This document shows, piece by piece, positions 42,360 through 51,934 of a stretch of DNA of 64,000 bases. A program made the position numbers and the translations under genes. The stretch lies in NCBI RefSeq assembly GCF_004307995.1, contig NZ_SIRE01000035.1:33579-97578 (forward strand), given 5' to 3'. Under the pieces are notes generated by a model. That model ran no database searches. It worked only from the letters and a program-made list of their open reading frames with translations, and had not been told where the DNA came from. This DNA is from Paenibacillus thalictri (GTDB taxonomy: Bacteria > Bacillota > Bacilli > Paenibacillales > NBRC-103111). How positions within the stretch are numbered: position 1 is the stretch's first letter; each line of letters begins with the position of its first letter.

Positions 42360-43280
42360 TTAAAATAAAGGAGCACCTATGGAGTAGCCTACAATCATCA
42401 CTAGCAGTACAGTAATGTGATTCAGCGAAAAAATAAACATCGAACGGGCCCACTTGTCCTCCTGCTTCCGACGATAACCGTTGATGCTTAGAATTAACCA
42501 GCCTAAGCTTAAGATCGCGTTGACCACGGCGATGTAAGGATTAAAGGACCAGAACAAAAAGCTACTCAGGAACAGCGCAACCAGATAAGCGTTCATCTGC
42601 ACATACGTTCTCCGAATCCCTTTGACGACTGGCAACATCGGGATGTTGGCCGCACGATATTCCTCCATGCGCCGAATCCCAATCGCGTAAAAATGGGGCA
42701 TCTGCCAAATGACCATTAACACAAACAACGCAATGGCACCGGGATGTAAAATGTCAGGCGAGATCGCGGCCCAACCGATTAAAGGAGGCATCGCTCCTGA
42801 CAAGCTGCCAACCTCCGTATTATAGATTGTTCTGCGTTTCGTCCAAATCGTATAAGGCACGACATAGATAAATAGCCCTAGAAAGCCAAGGAAAGCGGAA
42901 AGCGGAGAAGCAATATACAGCGCAATAAGACCGCCGACCGCGATCCAGCCCCCGATGAACAATCCGCTCCAGACGTCAATGATGCCAGATACGGTCGGTC
43001 TATTTTTTGTCCGCTCCATTATAGTGTCGATATCGCGGTCGTATAAATTATTAAAGATACCGGCTGCTCCAATCACAAAAACTGTTCCGATTAAAGCCAA
43101 TGTCATGTTTCCTATTTTATCGAAGAATGGTATCTTATGAACGAACATCGCCATGCTAAGCCCCGCTATCATCGCAATGAGGTTCGATTTAATAATGCCA
43201 ATCTTAATCGATTCAAAGAGCACCTTAGTCATTGAGATTGGAATCGGTTCGACACTAACCACATTGCTTTGGAATCGCAT
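42360..43280 (-). CDS. ctaB: Protoheme IX farnesyltransferase (heme O synthase)
   Basis: About 306 residues of the UbiA superfamily with about nine membrane helices. The prenyl-diphosphate/Mg site is NLYDRDIDTIMERT, and the second site lies around YTIWTKRR. The enzyme makes heme O for heme-copper oxidases. ATG 43280 follows GAGGGGG; 43310 lacks a site. It stands alone rather than in a ctaA or oxidase cluster, so it may be a second copy. Confidence 0.9.
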   Translation of the reverse strand: MRFQSNVVSVEPIPISMTKVLFESIKIGIIKSNLIAMIAGLSMAMFVHKIPFFDKIGNMTLALIGTVFVIGAAGIFNNLYDRDIDTIMERTKNRPTVSGIIDVWSGLFIGGWIAVGGLIALYIASPLSAFLGFLGLFIYVVPYTIWTKRRTIYNTEVGSLSGAMPPLIGWAAISPDILHPGAIALFVLMVIWQMPHFYAIGIRRMEEYRAANIPMLPVVKGIRRTYVQMNAYLVALFLSSFLFWSFNPYIAVVNAILSLGWLILSINGYRRKQEDKWARSMFIFSLNHITVLLVMIVGYSIGAPLF

Positions 43281-43341
43281 GAAGGTAACACCCCCTCTAA
43301 GTAATTTCACTTTTAGGTTACCATATCAAGTCATTTAAATG

Positions 43342-43422
43342 CCGTTCCTCAGCTAACTCTCATGATTCTGTCATAATTCTTTGTCGCTTTCGTGAATTCT
43401 TCTTATTGGGCAGAATCTGTTT
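43342..43422. repeat. 81-bp repeat, copy 1
   Basis: The segment containing CAGCTAACTCTCATGATTCT and ending CAGAATCTGTTT recurs with a few changes at 48281-48361. Here it precedes the hypothetical gene at 43440; a promoter could be inside it. Confidence 0.7.
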
Positions 43423-43439
43423 AGTATAGGTCATTGCCC

Positions 43440-43991
43440 ATGACAACGCTCATCAGCACCACACTCCAGACTGCCGCTATAGGCATTCGTACAGACCAAT
43501 GGGGAAACACCCACATAAGATGTATTCGGAATGATAAATACCTAATAGGAGCGATCAACATGGCTAGTATTCCGTCCCCTTCACGTTGGGGTATTCAAAC
43601 CACAGCAGGAGGTAGACCCGTCGTTTATGGTACATTTAACATCAATTCAGTTGCAGGCAACACTGTAACGGGTACAATTAATTTTCGAGGCACCGAAATT
43701 CAGATTCATGGGAATTGGGATGAAGGAACGAAACAAATCAGAATGGAATCACCGTATGCTTCGTATTCGGGACATTTAGTTCTTTTCGATGACCCTTCCA
43801 TTCGAACTCGCCATTATATATTAAGCGGACAGCTCGTGATGAAGCCCCCCTCAATACAAGCAGGCGAGCGCGGGACCTGGATTGCTACAACAGATGTCGA
43901 GCTCACTGGACCTCCCACGACAAGCCAAGAGATGCCTCCTGTTGGAGCCTTTCTCACATCGACCTTACTGCAACAAGGATCAGGGCGCTGA
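43440..43991 (+). CDS. Hypothetical beta-rich protein
   Basis: 183 residues, no signal peptide or membrane segment. Beta-strand pattern (GNTVTGTINFRGTEIQIHGN; GHLVLFDDPSI). I do not recognise it. ATG 43440 has no convincing ribosome site, and the alternative start at 43560 (MASIPSP) has AGGAG about 15 bases upstream. Codon pattern and length suggest it is coded. Confidence 0.5.
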   Translation: MTTLISTTLQTAAIGIRTDQWGNTHIRCIRNDKYLIGAINMASIPSPSRWGIQTTAGGRPVVYGTFNINSVAGNTVTGTINFRGTEIQIHGNWDEGTKQIRMESPYASYSGHLVLFDDPSIRTRHYILSGQLVMKPPSIQAGERGTWIATTDVELTGPPTTSQEMPPVGAFLTSTLLQQGSGR

Positions 43992-44351
43992 ACAGAGCCT
44001 AACTGTTGTCTTCCTCTTGTGCTGGATCGGAAGGAGGATTCTCGGTCTTAACGGAACCTACGTCAGGCTGCTGCACATCGCTAGAAGCCCCTTCAGATCC
44101 GCATGAAGCTTCGCCATCAATTCCTTGAATTTGTCCTTAAGTTTGGAGGCAAAAGAAAACTCACAACGTAAGGGTTAGTCGCATTAGGTCAAATATAACC
44201 ACGAATCAACGAGTTTTCAGGGCTCGGTTTCTGGGTTCGTGCCTTTTATTTAGCAACTCAGATTGCAAAGCGGGTACATAATCCAATTTCATCTGGTAGG
44301 AAGCGCAATCTTGGATCATCCCCCCACCTCATTTTCAAGGAAAGTAATAAC
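43992..44351. other. Gap with no convincing gene
   Basis: I find only short open frames here. A minus-strand frame around 43998-44110 has an acidic end (SVKTENPPSDPAQEEDNS) that could be the tail of a lost gene. Confidence 0.35.
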
Positions 44352-44531
44352 GGAGTTGAAGCGTACATTTTGATGGTCGAAGGGAAGCTGCAAATATCCA
44401 TTGCCTAGGAGAGGCACACATTTAGGCCTGGCGATGCGGTTCATTTCACTGCCGGTCGTCCGCACACATATACGAATCTGTCGGATGACAAAGAAATCTA
44501 TAAGACGATTATCTGCTATCCGTCGGCTTAA
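44352..44531 (+). pseudogene. Cupin-domain fragment of an HTH-cupin regulator
   Basis: Plus-strand frame VEAYILMVEGKLQISIA, then TAG at 44406, then ERHTFRPGDAVHFTAGRPHT and a normal C-terminus. This is the cupin end of XRE-cupin regulators. The HTH part is missing and the frame has an internal stop. Confidence 0.65.
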
Positions 44532-44566
44532 AAAACGCAAGCAGCCATTCAAAGGGCTGCTTGCGT
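44529..44566 (-). terminator. Terminator of the Gfo/Idh/MocA gene
   Basis: ACGCAAGCAGCC (44535-44546) pairs exactly with GGCTGCTTGCGT (44555-44566), followed on the minus strand by a run of T at 44534-44529. Confidence 0.75.
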
Positions 44567-44621
44567 CTCCCACGCCGTGCCCCTCCTCCCATGCATGAAC
44601 AGCTTTTTACACCAGCATAAC

Positions 44622-45872
44622 TCAACTAAATTGATCGGCGAAGGATGCCAGCTCGATCACCTTGCCGCCGTTCAAGCGCGACTTCTCCGCGGCGAACGCC
44701 ATCAAGTGGCTGCGCACCGAAGCCGAGGCCGACGTGAGAGATTCTTGACCGTTGTAGCTGGAGACCTCCTTCAGAAAGCCGCCGACGACGCCGTCGTCTC
44801 CCCCGCCGTGTCCGCTCGTCTGCCTTGGAATCGTCACATCCGTCTTCCGATGAGTAAGGAAATCGAACCAAGTGATTTTGTCGCCCTCGGCGCGAAGTTC
44901 CCCGCGCGTTCCCATCACCTGAATGCGACGTTCCTGCTCGAATGTGAATCCGCACATGCTGAACATTGCCGTTGCCCCGTTCGCGAATTCCATATTGACC
45001 ACCTGATGGTCGACGACGTTGTTGTCGCTTCGGTAGACGCAGCGTCCGTAATTCGTTTCGCGCAGCCCTTGAATAATTTTTTCCTCGGTCAACTCATGCG
45101 TAAAGTGGCGCGCCCACCCTTTAAACTCGCTGCTTAAATAAAATCTCGTTGCGGCGTACGGACATGTCGACTGTACCGGGCAGTCGAGGCATCGCTCCGT
45201 GGAGTCTTTCGGCGCGTTGCCCGAATGGAAGTGCATCAGCGATCCGAAGGAGCTGACGCTTGTGCATGGTTGATCCATAATCCACGACAGCACATCCATA
45301 TCGTGGCACGATTTGGAGAGAATCATCGGGCTCGACGTGTTCGAATTGTTCCAATTGCCGCGAACGAAGCTGTGAGCGATATGCCAGTAGCCGACGTTCT
45401 CGTTCAGTTGGATCGACACGACTTGGCCGATATTCCCGTCGAAGATGATTTGCTTGATTGTGCTCCAGAACGGCGTATACCGCAGCACGTGACAAACAGT
45501 CAGTAGTCGGTCGTTCTCCTTCGCCGCTTTCTCCATCGCGATGCACTCGCGCAGGTCCGGCGACATCGGCTTCTCCAGCAACACATGATACTTCTTGTTC
45601 AGCGCTTGAATGGTCGGCTCGTAATGCATCCGATCCTGGGTGCAGATGATGGCGATATCGGCTAGCTTCTGCTCGGCCAAAATCGTCTCCCACGACTCAT
45701 ACCGATGCTCCGCGGGAATTCCGTATGTGTCGGCGAAGCGGTTCCTGCGCTCCGGATCGGACTCGGCCACCGCTACGATTTTCAATTCGTGACGATATTT
45801 AAGTGCGTACGGGGCGTAGCTGCCCGCTCCCCTGGCGCCGGCGCCTATCAATACTGCGGTCAATTGCTTCAT
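44622..45872 (-). CDS. Gfo/Idh/MocA-family oxidoreductase
   Basis: 416 residues. N-terminal Rossmann motif GAGARGAGSYA (about residues 10-20), the EKP motif in VLLEKPMSPD, and a C-terminal Gfo/Idh domain with KSCHDMDVLSW. A cysteine-rich segment (CLDCPVQSTCPY) could bind a metal. It is probably an NAD(P)-dependent sugar or inositol dehydrogenase. It is divergent from an AraC-type regulator, which likely controls it. Confidence 0.88.
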   Translation of the reverse strand: MKQLTAVLIGAGARGAGSYAPYALKYRHELKIVAVAESDPERRNRFADTYGIPAEHRYESWETILAEQKLADIAIICTQDRMHYEPTIQALNKKYHVLLEKPMSPDLRECIAMEKAAKENDRLLTVCHVLRYTPFWSTIKQIIFDGNIGQVVSIQLNENVGYWHIAHSFVRGNWNNSNTSSPMILSKSCHDMDVLSWIMDQPCTSVSSFGSLMHFHSGNAPKDSTERCLDCPVQSTCPYAATRFYLSSEFKGWARHFTHELTEEKIIQGLRETNYGRCVYRSDNNVVDHQVVNMEFANGATAMFSMCGFTFEQERRIQVMGTRGELRAEGDKITWFDFLTHRKTDVTIPRQTSGHGGGDDGVVGGFLKEVSSYNGQESLTSASASVRSHLMAFAAEKSRLNGGKVIELASFADQFS

Positions 45873-46032
45873 GAAAAGAACCTCCTCTATGCAAATCTCG
45901 ATCCTGGGACGATGCGTAAGCTCGTTCCTTTACATAGTAAGGGAGAAGCGGTTGGAGATGAATATCAATATGTACTATGTATTGTCATTTTGTAGTGCGT
46001 GGGTTACACTTGCAGCAGATGGAGGGATGCGT

Positions 46033-46902
46033 ATGCGGGGCTTGAAAGACTTCCCGAGTGAAAATGCGGAGTTCTTATACTACACGCCAACCGCCGAGGA
46101 GAAAGCTATCGGGATATGGCCGCTCCATGCGGGCAGAATGATCGCGAAGCCGAACTATCAGTCCGGCCCTCGCCAAATTCGATATTACAATGTTCATTTT
46201 GTACTTGAGGGACAAGTGATTTACGCGGTTAACGGCGAACAGATCACATTGACCAAAGGCGACTTGTTCTGCTTGTTTCCGAACAAAACGTTCCATTACA
46301 AGGTCGATCCGGAGAATCCGAAGCTTCGCATGGCTTGGATCGGCTTCGATGGGGAGGGAACGGGCTCGCTGCTTCGTTATATCGGAGTAACCGAGCAGCA
46401 GCCATATTTGTGTGGCGCCGCCCTGCCCGATTTGCCCGGCACGATCCGGGAGCTACTCCATATATTTCGCCGTCTCATCATCAATGAAAGCCAGTATTTG
46501 CAGTTCATCAGCTTCATGTACGGGCTGTTCTCGCAGCTGGCGGCGGCAAGCGAGCAGAATAAGCCTACGGTAAACCAACTTGCCTGGATACAAGATAGTG
46601 AGAAATTTATGAACCTGAATTACGCCGAAGGCATAACCGTTCAGGAGGTAGCCAAACACGTCGGCTTGCACCGCACCCATTTCTCCTCCATGTTCTCGGA
46701 GAAGCTCGGCATATCGCCCTTGCAATATCTGCAAAGATTGCGTATGAGGAACGGGGCGAATTTGCTCACCGAAACCGACTTGTCCGTAACCGAAATCGCT
46801 TTGTCGCTCGGTTATCCGGACTTGTATTCCTTTACCAGAGCGTTCCGTAAATATTACGGGATAGCTCCCACCCAGTTCAGAAACAGCAGGAGCAGCGAGT
46901 AA
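46033..46902 (+). CDS. AraC-family transcriptional regulator
   Basis: About 289 residues: N-terminal cupin (VLEGQVIYAVNGEQITLTKG) and two C-terminal HTH motifs (VQEVAKHVGLHRTHFSSMFS; VTEIALSLGYPDLYSFTRAF). ATG 46033 follows GGAGG by eight bases; longer frames to 45871 overlap the divergent gene. It likely senses a sugar and regulates the adjacent oxidoreductase. Confidence 0.88.
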   Translation: MRGLKDFPSENAEFLYYTPTAEEKAIGIWPLHAGRMIAKPNYQSGPRQIRYYNVHFVLEGQVIYAVNGEQITLTKGDLFCLFPNKTFHYKVDPENPKLRMAWIGFDGEGTGSLLRYIGVTEQQPYLCGAALPDLPGTIRELLHIFRRLIINESQYLQFISFMYGLFSQLAAASEQNKPTVNQLAWIQDSEKFMNLNYAEGITVQEVAKHVGLHRTHFSSMFSEKLGISPLQYLQRLRMRNGANLLTETDLSVTEIALSLGYPDLYSFTRAFRKYYGIAPTQFRNSRSSE

Positions 46903-47724
46903 TGAATCGAGTTGGTAAGGGCGGTTAACCCGCGACTTCTCACACTACCGTACATGCTTATCCGCATACGGCGGCTCCAAAACGTTAACGTCGACGTTCT
47001 CCGTCCATTTTTCATGTGGTCATACGGCTTCGCCCGCCAATATGATTCGACTGTTCCGGGTCTTGTCTTCGCATCCTATCTACATCTGCTCACTGACTTT
47101 TTTGTTTTACAAAACAGCGAAGGGGCCATCCCTCTGCCATATTTATGGCTTATAGGACCGCCCCTTTATGTTTACGCGCGCTCTTCCGGTGTGTTGGTTT
47201 TGACCTTATCAATAAAATCAGAACTACCTTACCCAAAACTACATTCATCGTCGGTAGATGAATAATATCCAATGTAAAGAATTATTTTGCGCCGCGGTAA
47301 TCGGTACAAATTCTTGACTCTCACTTATGGCAAGAATTCGTACCGATAAAATAAAAAAGCCGCGATTTACGCGGATCGTTATCGGACTATATTCTTGTCA
47401 ATCGACAATAGAACATGATAGAAAAGCATTTTATAAACGCTTTCTTCCACTGAGAACCTTAAGGCAGCTTGCTGCCGGCCGCGACGCGGTTAGGTTCGCA
47501 GGATTTTCCACCTAAATACTGGAAAATTTTGAATGACTGATATTTGTTTAAGTTCAGAAGGCTGTCAGGCAAACCATGGCCAGCTTGCCACCTAGCTTCA
47601 ATGCTTCCCCACCGAGGCTTCCATGAAGGTCAGATCGGGAGCAATCTCTTAATCTGATCGTGCTTCTCTCAGCGGTTTGTCTGAAGTACATTATTCGCGA
47701 TTTTTACTAGAATCTCAATGCTTT
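46903..47724. other. Gap with group II intron scrap and a repeat
   Basis: The minus strand at about 46915-46980 reads GCCGTATGCGG, then CATGTACGGT and TGTGAGAAG with CGGGTTAACCGCCC, matching the conserved stretch around domain IV of bacterial group II introns. The stem-loop repeat at 47302 is the other feature. No intact gene is seen. Confidence 0.5.
47302..47420. repeat. TTCTTGTCA stem-loop repeat, degenerate copy
   Basis: CGGTACAAATTCTTG (47302-47316) pairs with CAAGAATTCGTACCG (47331-47345) with one mismatch. It is followed by AAAAAAGCCGCGATTTACGC and ATATTCTTGTCAATCGACAA, in the same order as the copy at 39849-39974. Confidence 0.6.
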
Positions 47725-48096
47725 TTATTTAACTTTATTGTTGATTTCATGCAGCAGTCTAACAATTTCAGAAAACCCAAGAAGTAAGAAGCCTGAAACA
47801 ATAGTTGAAATCCACCAAGTTAATGCCACACTCCATTGGAAACCTGATTTAGTATGAAGGATATTTGCAATTTCACTATTAGCGAGTTTGTATCCAACTA
47901 TTAGCCCTAAAACCATCTCCACAATAGCTATTATTCTAATGATTTTAGCTACAGCATTTTCTCCATCACTGGTCATTAAAGTTGAATCCACTTTCCTTTC
48001 CTCTTTTCTTCCCTCCTTCCTTTTTATTCCATAAAACTGATTTCGAGTCTCTTCTTGCTTTTTTCTAATATTCTCAAGATTAGTATCATTATCCAA
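47725..48096 (-). CDS. Small membrane protein, hypothetical
   Basis: 123 residues. A charged N-terminal coiled stretch (residues 1-40, KRKEGRKEERK) and two membrane helices (about 52-70 and 88-108). ATG 48096 follows GGAGGGG. No known family recognised. Confidence 0.65.
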   Translation of the reverse strand: MDNDTNLENIRKKQEETRNQFYGIKRKEGRKEERKVDSTLMTSDGENAVAKIIRIIAIVEMVLGLIVGYKLANSEIANILHTKSGFQWSVALTWWISTIVSGFLLLGFSEIVRLLHEINNKVK

Positions 48097-48221
48097 AAAA
48101 TATCCCCTCCATTTCGTATTATTATATAATAAATGGAATTATATTCCTATGGTTTCTGGAGCAAGCTTTAAAAGCAGACTATGAAGTCTTTTCCCAAAAT
48201 TACGTCAGCAGGCCGCGCCGC

Positions 48222-48361
48222 GAAAACCCAAGAAGTAAGAAGCCTGAAACAATAGTTGAAATCAACCAAGTTATTAAGTTCCGTTTCTCAGCTAACTCTC
48301 ATGATCCTGTCATAATTCTTTGTCGCTTTCGTGAATTCTTCCTATTGGGCAGAATCTGTTT
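48222..48361. repeat. Patchwork of two duplicated segments
   Basis: 48222-48275 repeats 47771-47824 (54 bp of the membrane-protein gene), and 48281-48361 repeats 43342-43422. The two copies lie side by side, so this stretch was built by local duplication. Confidence 0.7.
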
Positions 48362-48468
48362 TGTACACAGAACCATTCAGACACACTTGATCGTCCATTA
48401 ATCCCGGTTAATGAACGATCAAGCTCGGATTTCGGCAAGATCCAACATCATTGAAATATAGGTGCTTA

Positions 48469-48909
48469 CTAAACGTACCGGGCTGCCGGAAAAAGCTCCA
48501 TATCTTCCCCACTTAATTCAAAGTTTAAGATATTGAAGTTTTCGATGAATCTTTCCTTATGAACGGACTTTGGAATCACAACAATTTCTCTTTGTATCAA
48601 CCAACGTAAAGCCACTTGAGCCACAGATTTATGATATTTTTCAGCTATTGATAGCATTTCTGTGCATTGTTATAACCTGCATTCTGAATCCAAAGCTTTG
48701 TTCTAACAAATATCTCTTCTCTAGGTACGCCACACCGCTTGATGGCGCGGCCGACCGCTTATAAACAGCAGCTGTATCAATCAAATCGGTAACCTTCCAT
48801 TAGTGCGTTACAAACTGATTCTTCGCATACATCTTCATCATCAATTTGATAAACCCCAAATCCGAGTATCGGCATCTCAAAACCATTATTCAGTGTAACA
48901 TTTAGCATT
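48469..48909 (-). pseudogene. Aldo/keto reductase pseudogene
   Basis: The N-terminus (ATG 48909, LNNGFEMPILGFGVYQIDDE) is intact. The frame then shifts near the DTAA region, the middle of the barrel is deleted, and the C-terminus (KSVAQVALRWLIQREIVVIP, then KSVHKERF) resumes in another frame to 48469. Confidence 0.75.
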
Positions 48910-48930
48910 GTAATCCCCAATTACAGGCAT

Positions 48931-50133
48931 TTATTGTGAAGCTAAGGCCGGCCTTTTAACCAAGATTAAATAAGAGATGACAGCCAATATACTTGTCATG
49001 AAAATTGTGACTCCAAAAGGCAATGCGGAGTTTTCTCCTGCGATCCCTACAAGGGGAGCAGTGACCGCTCCTAGTGCAAATTGCAAAGTGCCTAATATGG
49101 CGGCGGCACTCCCTGCAATATGCCCTTGTGACTCCATAGCCAACGTAAACGAAACGGGGCCAATAATTCCTATAGATGCTGCAAACAAGAAGATCGAAAT
49201 AAACAAAAGGAAAAATGGCCCATGAGATAAAACAACAATCAGGATGGCAGCGGTTGTGATAAAAGCTAACTGCAACCCGATCTGAAAAATACGGCGCTCG
49301 TCCATCCGTCCGGCTAGCCGTTTAACGAACTGTGATCCTAAAATGATACCGAGACCATTTAAGGCAAATAGAACCGAAAACAGTTGGGGTGAAATGCCAT
49401 ACATATTTTGATAAATAAACGGAGTACCGGCTACATAAGCGAACACACCGGAGAACAGGATGCCATTGACAAGAGCATACCCCATAAAGCCCCGATCCCG
49501 AAGCAAGGAACCATAGTTCCTTAGCACTTCCATAAAGTTGCCCGGAACACGTCGATCAGCCGGCAAGCTTTCTTTAATTCCCCACACGGTCATCCCCGTT
49601 AGAAAAATCCCTAAAAAACCTAAAAAGATAAACACGCCGCTCCATGAAGTGAACGTACTTACCGCACTTCCGGCAGTAGGGGAAATTAATGGAGCGATAT
49701 TACTAATCATCGTCAACAATGCAATGAATTTAACCATCTCTACTCCACTGTACCGGTCCCGAACTATCGCACGGGAAATGACAAGTCCTGCGGAGGCGAC
49801 AAATCCCTGAATGAAGCGCAGGATAATAAAAATACCGATGTTTGGTGAAAAGGCGCACCCCATAGAAATCAGTAAATAGAGAACCATGAAAATTAACAAA
49901 GGCCTTCGTCTGCCATAAACATCGCTTAATGGGCCTGCGACAAGCTGCCCTATACCTAATCCTAACAAGCTGGCAGTTAAGCTCATTTGGATCATAGATG
50001 CATTTGTGCTAAAATAATCCATCATTTGTGGAAGCGATGAAAGGTACATATCGACCGTAAATGGCCCTAATGCAGAAAAGGCGGATAACATCAAGGCAAA
50101 TAGGACAGGATGGTTATTGGCCTTTACATTCAT
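48931..50133 (-). CDS. Bcr/CflA-family MFS drug exporter
   Basis: 400 residues with 12 predicted helices. Bcr/CflA marks: SAFSALGPFTVDMYLSSLPQ at the start, GPLSDVYGRRRPLL after helix 2 and RFIQGFVASAGLVISRAIVR. It exports bicyclomycin, chloramphenicol or similar compounds by proton antiport. ATG 50133 follows GAGGAG. It is a single gene. Confidence 0.88.
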   Translation of the reverse strand: MNVKANNHPVLFALMLSAFSALGPFTVDMYLSSLPQMMDYFSTNASMIQMSLTASLLGLGIGQLVAGPLSDVYGRRRPLLIFMVLYLLISMGCAFSPNIGIFIILRFIQGFVASAGLVISRAIVRDRYSGVEMVKFIALLTMISNIAPLISPTAGSAVSTFTSWSGVFIFLGFLGIFLTGMTVWGIKESLPADRRVPGNFMEVLRNYGSLLRDRGFMGYALVNGILFSGVFAYVAGTPFIYQNMYGISPQLFSVLFALNGLGIILGSQFVKRLAGRMDERRIFQIGLQLAFITTAAILIVVLSHGPFFLLFISIFLFAASIGIIGPVSFTLAMESQGHIAGSAAAILGTLQFALGAVTAPLVGIAGENSALPFGVTIFMTSILAVISYLILVKRPALASQ

Positions 50134-50319
50134 TTTGAAAGCTCCTCATTTGGGTGATCTCGGCTGCCCAGCCTGGCACATTCGTGAAAGGCTGCGTATT
50201 TCTTTGATTCATGGTCACTCGGGGAAAGGTCTTATCCCAACTGAAGTTTGTGCCTCGGATGCAGCATCGGTCGTGGATTGTCGATTTCATGCACTTACGC
50301 TGTTTGCAGTTTGTGTAGA

Positions 50320-50703
50320 TCAGGATTTGTTTTCGCGCGGCACAACCATTACTGTCGCAGAACGGGCTCGCGTGCTGATCATCGAGTTTAGATAAGGGCT
50401 GCCCTTATATTTTGCCCGGTACGCATCATCGATGAGGTCATTGATCTGCCCCTCGACCGGTTCAAAAGTGACTTCTTTCGTCATGCCAGCAACAGTGATT
50501 CGACCCGCCTTTTGTCGTATTGCTGCCTGATACCAACGGGAGTTCTGCCCGTAGTAGGCCCGTACATAGAGTGAATCACCAGCCACAACGGACCAAATCC
50601 ATGTCGGGGTGCCGTAGGTTACTCCGTCTTCACGGAATGGCGAGATGTGAAGGTCATCAGCTTGAGAAATCTTTTGCAGGTCCGCTATCGACCATGTATC
50701 CAT
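50320..50703 (-). CDS. DUF2255-family protein
   Basis: About 127 residues. WSIADLQKI, the central GTPTWIWSVVAGDSLYVRAY and the YYGQNSRWYQAAI segment are typical of DUF2255 (pyridoxamine-oxidase-like split barrel). ATG 50703 is nine bases after AAGGAGG. Often found in resistance or redox contexts; no firm function. Confidence 0.78.
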   Translation of the reverse strand: MDTWSIADLQKISQADDLHISPFREDGVTYGTPTWIWSVVAGDSLYVRAYYGQNSRWYQAAIRQKAGRITVAGMTKEVTFEPVEGQINDLIDDAYRAKYKGSPYLNSMISTRARSATVMVVPRENKS

Positions 50704-50754
50704 GAATTGCATCCTCCTTAAAACTCATATTCGCCAATACTCTTTATAAGTGTG

Positions 50755-50863
50755 AACTCACGTTTATAATTCTAAGCAGAAACAAAAAGCTTGCAATAAT
50801 CAATTCCTCGTGTTGTGTGGATTACTGAACAAACCATCTATAATTGCCTATTATCTAAGAAGG
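50755..50863. repeat. 108-bp repeat, copy 1
   Basis: The segment with AAACAAAAAGCTTGCAATAA and CCTCGTGTTGTGTGGATTAC recurs at 55063-55170. In both places it lies upstream of minus-strand genes. Confidence 0.7.
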
Positions 50864-50977
50864 GAACTTTAGGAGAGCTGCCCAAATGATCAAATAAAGC
50901 AACAATATGGAATTCCATGGGAATCCCTAATGTAAAAGTCATACTGAGAGAAGTAGCCTTTTTCAAATACGATTTTC

Positions 50978-51415
50978 TCAGGAGTAACTAGCTAGTCCTT
51001 CGTTTAATTTTCCTATCGTCTTGTAAACGGGTTCCTCGATGACATTGCCTGCATTATCGATAAGGCCCAGCTTGTAGTTGCTGGCCTCGGTTGACCGAAC
51101 TTGAAGTACGTTTTCACTGAACTTCTCAATACTGTTATAAGCTCTCTCTCTTATCACAGTACCAGAGCGGTCTATCAGATAGCCTTGTCCATCTTTGGCA
51201 ACAAAAGCGAGACCATCGATAAAGTCAGTCGCATAATCGTAGATCGGCTTAATGACAAGAGAGCCGGTCTTGTCAATGAATCCATGTTTGTAGACGTTCA
51301 GGTATTCCGGTTCAATGACAATCGAACCGGTTTTATCGATGAACCCCATGTTACCATGCAGATTAACACCGGCTAAGCCTTCACTAAAATTCCCGGCAGA
51401 ATCAAAAAATTGCTC
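50978..51415 (-). pseudogene. C-terminal fragment of a WG-repeat protein
   Basis: A frame of about 145 residues with WG (KWG) repeats: GFIDKTGSIVIEPEYLNV, GFIDKTGSLVIKPIYDYATD, LIDRSGTVIRERAYNSIEKF. It begins inside a terminator hairpin with no start or signal peptide, so the N-terminal part has been lost. Confidence 0.65.
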
Positions 51416-51458
51416 AAAAAAAAGCCGACGTTCCTTGTTCTAAGGAATCGTCGGCTTT
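51413..51458 (-). terminator. Terminator of the DUF4870 gene
   Basis: AAAGCCGACG-TTCCTT pairs with AAGGAA-T-CGTCGGCTTT, and a T run follows on the minus strand. Confidence 0.75.
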
Positions 51459-51503
51459 AATTTATTAATGATCGTCTCGCGGACAGATTGGGGTGCAGCC
51501 TGC

Positions 51504-51842
51504 TTATTTTAAAATTTGAATGCCTCCGATGAGCGGCAGCGGCTTCAGTTCCCCCTTCGCTGCATTAATGATACCCAAAACGGCAAATACAAGCACGGCA
51601 AGGTTCCCTATTGGGGTAATGATCAGCCATCCGAGTAAGGGAATGATCGCCCCTACGATATTGATGACTATTGCAGCTAAAAACAGAAGCAAACCTTGAT
51701 TCGCATGATACATCGCATACTTCGAGTCCCTGGCGGCAAGCAGAGGAATAAAAAATATGATGTACGATAAGATTGCGATTCCTTTGTTCTTATCAATGTC
51801 TGCTTGATCTGCTTCATCGACGAACGGTCTTCCTGGTTCCAT
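51504..51842 (-). CDS. DUF4870/Tic20-like small membrane protein
   Basis: About 112 residues with three helices (AILSYIIFFIPLLAA; LLLFLAAIVINIVGAIIPLL; IGNLAVLVFAVLGIINAAKG) and the family motif YAMYHANQGLLLFL. ATG 51842 is nine bases behind AAGGGG; ATG 51860 has no site. Function unknown. Confidence 0.82.
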   Translation of the reverse strand: MEPGRPFVDEADQADIDKNKGIAILSYIIFFIPLLAARDSKYAMYHANQGLLLFLAAIVINIVGAIIPLLGWLIITPIGNLAVLVFAVLGIINAAKGELKPLPLIGGIQILK

Positions 51843-51934
51843 AACAACCATCCCCTTCATACATTAAATCGGACTGATAACGTATGACAGTATTTCCTCG
51901 TAAAACCATCTTATCATATATGTATTAACCATTT

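Noticed and set aside
49129..49141. TGTGACTCCATAGCC as another copy of the regulon dyad
   Set aside because: It lies inside the Bcr/CflA coding region, has only one good half-site and no -10 at the right distance.
50134..50395. Plus-strand 92-codon frame upstream of the DUF2255 gene end
   Set aside because: It overlaps the end of DUF2255 in antisense, has no ribosome site and resembles no family I know.
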